Positions 7,001 through 10,639 of a DNA stretch of 10,639 nt are shown piece after piece; position 1 is the stretch's first letter, and every line of letters starts with the position of its first letter. A program made the position numbers and the translations under genes. The DNA comes from Leptospiraceae bacterium UBA2033 (GTDB taxonomy: Bacteria > Spirochaetota > Leptospiria > Leptospirales > Leptospiraceae), in the NCBI GenBank assembly GCA_002333425.1, contig DDBL01000100.1, forward strand, positions 18,333 to 28,971, in the 5' to 3' direction. Below the pieces are notes generated by a model. The model searched no databases. It was not told the origin of the DNA and saw nothing but the letters and a program-made list of their open reading frames with translations.

Positions 7001-8147
7001 CCCTGCTTTGATGCGAAGTAAACAAGTCGTTGTTGCAGGGGATACTAGACAGTTGCCACCAACAGATTTTTTTAAAGCAGGGCAAGAAGAGGAAGAAACT
7101 GAGGATGTTTCCTACACAAAAGGTTTCGAAAGTTTGCTCAATAGAACTGCTAGTTTTTTAAATGAAAGGCAATTACTATGGCATTACAGAAGTCGTTTTG
7201 AAGAACTAATCGCATTTTCCAATGAAAATATTTATTCGAGTAAACTAATTACGTTCCCTAGCTCCAAACAAATTCAACCTATTTCGCATATACTTGTTCC
7301 ATTTAAACAAGGTCAGTCCCAAGAAGAGAGTGAACAAAAAGAAGTGAATAAAGTAATCGACCTTATAATCGATCACGCCAACTCTTATCCAAATGAATCG
7401 TTAGGCGTAATAACGATGGGTATCGCTCATGCTCAAAAAATTGAGTCCGCTTTAGAAGAAGTTCTAAAAGATAAACCCGAGTTGATTTCCTTTTTTAATG
7501 AAGATGTCTCTGATCATTTTTTTATAAAGAATATCGAACAAGTGCAAGGGGATGAAAGAGATTCTATCATTTTATCTATAGGTTATACAAAAGAGGCAAA
7601 TGGAAATTTACCTCATAACTTTGGTCCACTCACACATCAAGGCGGTGAACGGAGATTAAACGTTGCTATCACAAGAGCAAGGTTACGTATGACAATTGTA
7701 TCTTCCTTTGGAGAGATGGATATTGATCTAGAAAGATCAAATGCGGAGGGTGTGAGGCTTTTGAAATCTTATTTGGGTTATGCAAACAATGGTGTTAGGA
7801 CACAGGGAAACATATACTCAAACAAATTAAATCCTCTCGAACAAGATATATTTGATACTTTAACCAAAGAAGGACTTTCGCTTATTCGAAATTTTGGATT
7901 TTCTCAATACAAAATTGATATGGTAGTAAAACATCCGACCAAAGCCAAATATGTATTAGCCATCGAATGTGATGGGAAATCTTACGCCTCTACTCCCACT
8001 GCAAAGGAAAGAGATAGGCTTAGAGAACAACAATTATCTTCCCTAGGTTGGAAATTTTATCGTGTATGGTTACTCGATTGGGTCAATAACAAAGAACAAG
8101 AAATTGAAAGAATAAAAATGATTTACGAAGAGGCTATTTTGAAATAG
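4080..8147 (+). CDS. DUF4011-type superfamily 1 helicase fused to a C-terminal MTES_1575/Vsr-like endonuclease domain
   Basis: A 1355-residue cytoplasmic protein with no signal peptide. The N-terminus (about 10-130; WIQDLTDLSRRNNLLYY) is DUF4011-like. Helicase motifs of the Upf1/DNA2-like group follow: Walker A GPPGTGKS (295-302), motif Ia (FVAEKRAALEVV, from about 320), Walker B DEAS (963-966), motif III GDTRQLPP (987-994), WHYRSR (1034-1039), QGDERD (1156-1161) and NVAITRAR (1194-1201). More than 600 residues, Lys/Glu-rich and probably helical, separate motif Ia from Walker B. The C-terminus (about 1260-1350) looks like a PD-(D/E)xK-fold nuclease, with Asp1280, Glu1296 and Asp1298 (IECDGKSY) and then ERDRLREQQL and LGWKFYRVW. 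In the family as I remember it, the Tyr after this motif is usually followed by His; here Ala follows. The likely role is ATP-driven translocation on nucleic acid coupled to cleavage, in defence or repair. It starts 13 bases after the pseudoprotease with GGA at 4071-4073 as ribosome site. The first two-thirds are clearly more AT-rich than the flanks. Confidence 0.9.
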   Translation: MSVSRTLIEQACEEWIQDLTDLSRRNNLLYYRDLKLGTLSFTNYNNEFLEDLFKGDKISINDLLSLKDNDSDVYRKIKVIHKRSKQNLEERGIDTLHLAYGFVSWKADDSGNSPKAPLVLIPISIESKSKIYLTQSGDPIINPVLLAYLDKNHNIKLNQEDLFTVDMPTKIDIMENSTLDFNTIAKNFKLSIEKKIPELKITEQLIISNFSFQKMSMVEDIKFQRDNPTNNNDLILAMAGNEIAVRKLKEKIVDIDVKKFDDISPDEDFIIFDCDSSQQSVIQAVLRGENCTIQGPPGTGKSQTIANLISSLAANGKKILFVAEKRAALEVVKKRLEDQRLGHLLLDLHGSGISRKLVMEKFKESLDLIRNSRSVEVGDTHKQFMRKRKELNYHVDQFHKKRIPANKSVYELHGELLNFSEEEKSQTRFTGKDLLNLSPDVFDNLRNKLEELQKPSFANLFLYTNSSPWQTTTISSTQEANHLSLSVNKIYKQLLFLEQEFLKLAGYGLTEYKNFKEIEVMIQLVEKVNQLYELYTGNPELFKLDLQNFLTIKNVFKEEQDLNDGVDYLEKLFNSKNITPTLISQKIELLASISRSLDKYSEKIYDEDLTKYIEILESANTRRWFSNLFDSELKNVVDILGKLRVSPEISREELLKEIKKISEQVTEWNTLFPNTRFPDKKLITRLRGNDFFAKIVTPVFWKTFESISSSRNPEPTSHFEIFSEIEKIYEILKEWKTQHRSNIYPEPVKDWKNIKTAFSDLLVELQDTKVKINQNQIERLPLGEILTIFKELENDLSASSVGRVKEIEKEFNTYNANGFLLEIKKSKSNPDLWTRQFEYSWYTSCLDDAYRQDTRLKSFHGKTHSDVVKEFQELDKKRLDLTKERLIYRHARWIAQEVSKYGDEENLIRAETNKKAARLSLRRLLQETPNLLTSLRPCWMASPLSISQLVDPKKQYFDVVIFDEASQIIPADAIPALMRSKQVVVAGDTRQLPPTDFFKAGQEEEETEDVSYTKGFESLLNRTASFLNERQLLWHYRSRFEELIAFSNENIYSSKLITFPSSKQIQPISHILVPFKQGQSQEESEQKEVNKVIDLIIDHANSYPNESLGVITMGIAHAQKIESALEEVLKDKPELISFFNEDVSDHFFIKNIEQVQGDERDSIILSIGYTKEANGNLPHNFGPLTHQGGERRLNVAITRARLRMTIVSSFGEMDIDLERSNAEGVRLLKSYLGYANNGVRTQGNIYSNKLNPLEQDIFDTLTKEGLSLIRNFGFSQYKIDMVVKHPTKAKYVLAIECDGKSYASTPTAKERDRLREQQLSSLGWKFYRVWLLDWVNNKEQEIERIKMIYEEAILK

Positions 8148-8156
8148 CCACTATTT
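8142..8156. terminator. Small hairpin spanning both stop codons of the convergent genes
   Basis: AAATAG and CTATTT pair perfectly around CCA. The left arm contains the TAG stop of the helicase gene and the right arm, read on the minus strand, contains the TAG stop of the small gene. With T-rich flanks it could be a weak bidirectional terminator. The stem is six mostly A-T pairs, so termination is doubtful. Confidence 0.2.
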
Positions 8157-8456
8157 TCCATGTTTATGATAGTTGGCAACATACTTCAATAATTCCTCAA
8201 TCAAAAATTCACATATAACTGCGTCCTTTGGGGATAATTCTGATTCTGCGCTTTCAAACATTCTTTCATTCACTCGAAGCAATTTGTAATTAATCAGTTT
8301 TTCTTTGGGAGTAACATTTTTATTTTTAGAAAGGAGAATATACATTTTTAGAGTATCTTCCTTTGCTTCAATGATTTTTGTTTTGTGGTAAATCGAGAGA
8401 AACTTACCTAGACTTTCGCAAAGTTCTTGTTTTGTTTTTGTTTGGATTTCTGACAT
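8151..8456 (-). CDS. Small hypothetical protein, 101 residues, mostly helical
   Basis: I do not recognise this protein. It has no signal peptide and no membrane segment, is rich in Lys and Glu, and looks wholly alpha-helical, ending in LLKYVANYHKHGK. The start is placed at ATG 8456 (MSEIQTKTKQ) because AGGTG (8462-8466) lies five bases upstream. The frame stays open to a GTG at 8490-8492, but that start lies inside the CACAGAG repeat and would add twelve residues partly encoded by it, which is unlikely. The gene faces the helicase gene tail to tail with three bases between stops. Codon use resembles that of its neighbours. No promoter was identified, and reading through from the lipid operon would require passing the inverted repeat at 8531-8668. 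It is not an evident toxin or antitoxin. It is probably real given the ribosome site and the tight packing. Confidence 0.6.
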   Translation of the reverse strand: MSEIQTKTKQELCESLGKFLSIYHKTKIIEAKEDTLKMYILLSKNKNVTPKEKLINYKLLRVNERMFESAESELSPKDAVICEFLIEELLKYVANYHKHGK

Positions 8457-8461
8457 TTTCG

Positions 8462-8466
8462 CACCT
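8462..8466 (-). promoter_or_regulatory. Ribosome binding site deciding the start of the small hypothetical gene
   Basis: AGGTG on the minus strand, five bases before ATG at 8456. It favours this start over the in-frame GTG at 8490-8492. Confidence 0.45.
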
Positions 8467-8481
8467 ACACAAGTATTTTGC

Positions 8482-8504
8482 CACAGAGACACAGAGTCAC
8501 GGAG
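8482..8504. repeat. Three tandem CAC(A/G)GAG heptamers with 8-base period
   Basis: CACAGAG at 8482-8488 and 8490-8496 and CACGGAG at 8498-8504 are each separated by one base and followed by a run of six Ts. I remember sequences of this wording (CACAGAGACACAGAG) as dispersed intergenic repeats in many unrelated bacterial genomes, Leptospira included; that is memory, not a search. It lies just upstream of the small hypothetical gene and touches none of the confident coding regions. Confidence 0.6.
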
Positions 8505-8530
8505 TTTTTTATTATTAAGACAAATATTTA

Positions 8531-8668
8531 AAGAATACCACCGATTTCACCGATGAACACCGATAAAAAGCACGATAAAAAAATGGTATGGATTCAAACC
8601 AAATTTCCTATACTTAAAAACTATCGTATCTGTTATCGGTGCTCTCGGTGTCCATCGGTGGTATTCTT
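8531..8668. repeat. 138-base imperfect inverted repeat built from CACCGAT heptamers
   Basis: The arms are 8531-8577 and 8622-8668, 47 bases each, around a 44-base AT-rich centre. The outer 15 bases (AAGAATACCACCGAT) are a perfect inverted match. CACCGATA (8558-8565 against 8634-8641) and CGATA (8573-8577 against 8622-8626) match in the same register. Each arm carries three CACCGAT-like units spaced 9 and 10 bases apart, at 8539, 8548 and 8558 on the left and ending at 8660, 8650 and 8641 on the right. The right arm touches the DUF1295 stop codon, so the operon transcript would end in a long stem that could terminate or stabilise it. It looks like a small non-coding dispersed element: no transposase frame lies inside, and no target-site duplication is obvious. 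Confidence 0.75.
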
Positions 8669-9456
8669 CAATTTTTCTTTTTAAACCAAGGCACAAATGC
8701 GGATGTGGTTCGTTGGTATTCTCGGTATTCCTCGCCGCGAGTTTTGATTGCGTTTGCTTCAGTCATTGGGATTCCGGTAAATTTTAAAAGGAAAATTAGC
8801 ATCAGAATCGCTGGGATTATCGCAAAATACCCGTTAGGCGAAGGAAGAGCGACTAGAAAATAGGAAACCCAAATCATCCACTCGAAAAAATAATTCGGAT
8901 GACGGGAGTAATTCCAAAGCCCAACTTTGCACGTTTTACCTTTGTTGGCTGTATCCGCTTTAAATTGACTGAGTTGAAAATCAGCGGCTGTCTCCCCTAT
9001 TACAGCAAATAGGAATACTGCAAGTCCAATGTATTCGAGTGGGTGAATATTGATGTCGGGGTTGGAGCAAATGATTAAAAAAGGAATGGAGAGAATAATA
9101 TCGAGTAACCCTTGAAACTGAAAGATATTTGTAAAAAACTTTCGGTCTACTGCATCTCCGTAGTCCTTACGAAACGCAGTATAACGCGCATCTTCCCCAT
9201 GACTCAGAACTCGAACTGCCAAGTAGGAACTAAGTCTAAATCCCCAGAAAAATACCATGAACATGATAATAGCCTTTCTAGCAATAAACCCTTCGCCTAA
9301 AACATAATACACAAACGCAATCGCAACCAGAGAAAATGCCCAGCCTACGTCAACTATCGCATAATTGTGAATCTTCTTTCCGAGATACCAAAGTTTTGTC
9401 ATGATAATAAAAACAACAACCCAAGCGATAAAAACCATAAACCAAATATTTTCCAT
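8668..9456 (-). CDS. DUF1295 membrane protein, steroid-5-alpha-reductase-like C-terminal fold
   Basis: A 262-residue integral membrane protein with about six or seven hydrophobic segments. The family signature is clear: GLWNYSRHPNYFFEW (179-193) and the C-terminal TRGEEYREYQRTTSAFVPWF (239-258). An earlier VDVGWAFS (35-42) also fits. Members resemble steroid 5-alpha-reductases and isoprenylcysteine methyltransferases in the C-terminal part and are thought to act on lipid substrates. The exact reaction for this subgroup is not known to me; NADPH-dependent reduction of an acyl or isoprenoid substrate is a guess. The ATG at 9456 has AAGGA (9463-9467) six bases upstream and begins two bases after the stop of the DUF2062 gene. 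It is the last gene of the lipid operon, and its TGA abuts the inverted repeat. Genes of this family are often found next to cyclopropane synthase genes, which supports a shared lipid role. Confidence 0.88.
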   Translation of the reverse strand: MENIWFMVFIAWVVVFIIMTKLWYLGKKIHNYAIVDVGWAFSLVAIAFVYYVLGEGFIARKAIIMFMVFFWGFRLSSYLAVRVLSHGEDARYTAFRKDYGDAVDRKFFTNIFQFQGLLDIILSIPFLIICSNPDINIHPLEYIGLAVFLFAVIGETAADFQLSQFKADTANKGKTCKVGLWNYSRHPNYFFEWMIWVSYFLVALPSPNGYFAIIPAILMLIFLLKFTGIPMTEANAIKTRGEEYREYQRTTSAFVPWFKKKN

Positions 9457-9458
9457 AA

Positions 9459-9932
9459 TTAATCCTTGAGTCCTTTAATCGGAACTCGTCTGAGAATTGG
9501 TAGAAATAAAAAATAAATCAAAGGAATTACAATAAATGCAATGATAACCCAGCCCAAAATTGCGTGCATAGTAGCATCCCAAAAGGTAATAATCGTTTGA
9601 ACGATATCCGTTTTAATCATATCCACTAGAGCTGGAATCGAAATAGGAAATGGTGGAACGCCTAACACCCATTCGCCGAATCGCACAAGTGGAATTAAAA
9701 ATAAAAACTGAAGCGGATAAACTAAGTAGCTGATGATTTGAATCAATGGGAGATTTAACTTTAAACTAAGACTTGCAATAGTGCATAAAATCATAGTAGA
9801 TCCAATGACTGGAAATACTCCAAGCATCACCCCAAGCGCAATACAAAGTGCAATCTTCTCAGGCGTGATTCCTTGTTTGAGAAGATTTAGAATTGGGGTA
9901 ATTACTTTTGTTTTAAAAAACTCTTTTATCAT
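9459..9932 (-). CDS. DUF2062 membrane protein
   Basis: A 157-residue protein with hydrophobic segments at about 25-50, 55-85 and 120-150. The N-terminal part matches DUF2062: a short amphipathic start, then ITPEKIALCIALGVMLGVFP (22-41), where the Gly-Val-Phe-Pro turn followed by IGST is typical. The length is normal for a stand-alone DUF2062 protein. No enzymatic residues are apparent and the family function is unknown to me. The start ATG overlaps the DUF1475 stop as ATGA (9929-9932) and there is no strong Shine-Dalgarno sequence, which suggests translational coupling. Its place between cyclopropane-synthase-family and DUF1295 genes suggests a role in membrane lipid metabolism or transport; this rests on context only. 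Confidence 0.82.
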   Translation of the reverse strand: MIKEFFKTKVITPILNLLKQGITPEKIALCIALGVMLGVFPVIGSTMILCTIASLSLKLNLPLIQIISYLVYPLQFLFLIPLVRFGEWVLGVPPFPISIPALVDMIKTDIVQTIITFWDATMHAILGWVIIAFIVIPLIYFLFLPILRRVPIKGLKD

Positions 9933-10258
9933 TTTCTAACCAGAAGGTCTGTAATGTTTGCATTTCTGTCTAGCTGAAAAAGTTTTATCAATACATAAAT
10001 CGCCATTGCAATATTACCTAAGAGCATAATAGCGATAAACCACAGAATGGTAAGTAAGATAGAACTTTCTTTGTAAGCCACCCACAAAAAAAACGTTATA
10101 AACCCGTAATAGGCATCAAAGAGTGTTGCAATCACCCACGGATCGCGGATAATGTTCGGTAAATGCGTAAAAAGATTTAGTTGAAGTGATGCCCAAGTTG
10201 TTACCCAAAGCATTGATGCCAGAATAAATCCGAAAATTATTTTTAAAAGTAAAATCAT
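9929..10258 (-). CDS. DUF1475 small membrane protein
   Basis: A 109-residue protein with three likely membrane segments (about 3-24, 42-62 and 67-93). The stretch IIRDPWVIATLFDAYYGFIT (36-55), followed by WVAYKE (59-64) and the later GNIAMAIYVLIKLF (81-94), is the conserved core of DUF1475 as I know it. The length fits the family. Function is unknown; family members tend to sit near lipid-modifying genes. The start at 10258 is well supported by AGGAGA five bases upstream, which overlaps the stop of the preceding synthase gene. Its own stop overlaps the DUF2062 start. It may be a membrane partner of one of the operon enzymes, but nothing in the sequence shows a catalytic site. Confidence 0.8.
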   Translation of the reverse strand: MILLLKIIFGFILASMLWVTTWASLQLNLFTHLPNIIRDPWVIATLFDAYYGFITFFLWVAYKESSILLTILWFIAIMLLGNIAMAIYVLIKLFQLDRNANITDLLVRK

Positions 10259-10263
10259 AAAAA

Positions 10264-10269
10264 TCTCCT
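10264..10269 (-). promoter_or_regulatory. Strong ribosome binding site AGGAGA overlapping the upstream stop codon
   Basis: AGGAGA on the minus strand shares two bases with the TAG stop of the synthase gene (10268-10270) and lies five bases before the DUF1475 ATG. It is the best Shine-Dalgarno match in the window and fits coupled reinitiation within the operon. Confidence 0.7.
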
Positions 10270-10639
10270 AGATATTTGTGTTATTTGGTCTTGTATAAAT
10301 TGCTTGTACTACAGAGATATTTCTCATTTTAAATGCAGCATTACAATAGGAAAGATAATATCTCCAAGTGCGAATGAATTTTTCTCCAAATCCCATGTCT
10401 CGAACTTCCCCGATATTTTTATCAAATCGGTCTAACCAAAGTTTGAGAGTTTTAGCATAATTTAACCCTAAATCTTCTAAATCGAACAGGAACAAATTAC
10501 TCGAACGGTTGATTGCTTCATTTAGCCTGCCGATTGAGGGAAGTAAGGAACCTGGAAAAATATATTTCTGGATAAAATCAATTCCAGATCGAAATTCATT
10601 GTAACGTGAGTCGGGACAGGTAATTACTTGTAAGCCGAT
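10268..10639 (-). CDS. Cyclopropane-fatty-acyl-phospholipid synthase family methyltransferase, C-terminal 123 residues (5' end outside window)
   Basis: The frame is open from the window edge (first codon ATC at 10637-10639) to TAG at 10268-10270. No start codon is claimed, because the homology continues to the edge. The fragment begins in the Rossmann-type catalytic domain and contains the family's C-terminal signatures: DFIQKYIFPGSLLPS, then DLGLNYAKTLKLW, then GFGEKFIRTWRYYLSYCNAAF and SVVQAIYTRP. These enzymes use S-adenosylmethionine to methylate or cyclopropanate double bonds of unsaturated acyl chains in membrane phospholipids. Relatives in the same superfamily make methyl-branched or furan fatty acids, and the SAM-binding residues that might help distinguish them lie outside the window. 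It leads the part of the lipid operon seen here and is followed by DUF1475, DUF2062 and DUF1295 genes with almost no spacing. Confidence 0.9.
   Translation of the reverse strand: MGLQVITCPDSRYNEFRSGIDFIQKYIFPGSLLPSIGRLNEAINRSSNLFLFDLEDLGLNYAKTLKLWLDRFDKNIGEVRDMGFGEKFIRTWRYYLSYCNAAFKMRNISVVQAIYTRPNNTNI

Noticed and set aside
1101..8147. A three-protein defence system in which the two protease-family proteins act with the helicase-nuclease
   Set aside because: Both protease-family proteins have clear signal peptides and should act outside the cytoplasm, while the helicase has none. Close spacing supports co-transcription only.
8457..8492. Longer version of the small hypothetical protein starting at GTG 8490-8492
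   Set aside because: The extra twelve residues are partly encoded by the CACAGAG repeat, and the ATG at 8456 has its own ribosome site.
8482..8668. Short regular repeats that might suggest a CRISPR array
   Set aside because: The units are seven bases with spacers of one to three bases and the larger structure is inverted, not direct. No repeat of about 25-40 bases with unique spacers exists and no cas gene is nearby.
8531..8668. Insertion sequence
   Set aside because: The inverted repeat encloses only 44 bases with no coding capacity, and no direct target duplication could be seen at its edges.
8639..8863. Plus-strand open frame of 74 codons across the inverted repeat and the end of the DUF1295 gene
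   Set aside because: It is antisense to a confidently identified gene and partly made of the repeat; it has no recognisable product or ribosome site.

Overview
The window is AT-rich bacterial DNA with a gene content that suggests a spirochaete of the Leptospira group. The hints are the two exported Deg-type proteases in tandem, their signal peptides, the base composition and the codon use. This assignment is an inference from gene content; no rRNA or other marker gene is present. There are two transcription blocks, one on each strand, plus a gene running off each end.

Positions 1-965 (minus) hold the first 321 codons of a membrane protein with about seven membrane segments followed by a GHKL-type ATPase domain, cut by the left edge. 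A 135-base divergent gap (966-1100) carries a possible minus-strand promoter, a palindrome and a hairpin followed by a T-run. Rightward from 1101 come three closely packed genes. The first is an exported Deg/HtrA serine protease with an intact His-Asp-Ser triad. The second overlaps it by ATGA and is an exported paralogue that has lost all three catalytic residues, so it is a pseudoprotease. The third begins 13 bases later: a 1355-residue cytoplasmic DUF4011-type superfamily 1 helicase with a C-terminal endonuclease-like domain. The helicase-nuclease is the best candidate here for a defence or DNA-repair role. The proteases have signal peptides, so co-transcription with the helicase does not by itself mean that they work together.

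The helicase gene meets a small unrecognised minus-strand gene (8151-8456) tail to tail, three bases apart. Next is a non-coding stretch of about 210 bases (8457-8667) that holds two dispersed-repeat-like elements: three CAC(A/G)GAG copies, and a 138-base imperfect inverted repeat built on CACCGAT heptamers. The inverted repeat abuts the stop codon of the last minus-strand block.

Positions 8668-10639 (minus) are a tightly packed lipid-type operon, read right to left: the C-terminal part of a cyclopropane-fatty-acyl-phospholipid synthase family methyltransferase, a DUF1475 membrane protein, a DUF2062 membrane protein and a DUF1295 (steroid-5-alpha-reductase-like) membrane protein. Overlaps or spacings of a few bases imply one transcript. 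Its likely job is modification of unsaturated fatty acyl chains in the membrane. No tRNA, rRNA, CRISPR array, transposase or integrase was seen.
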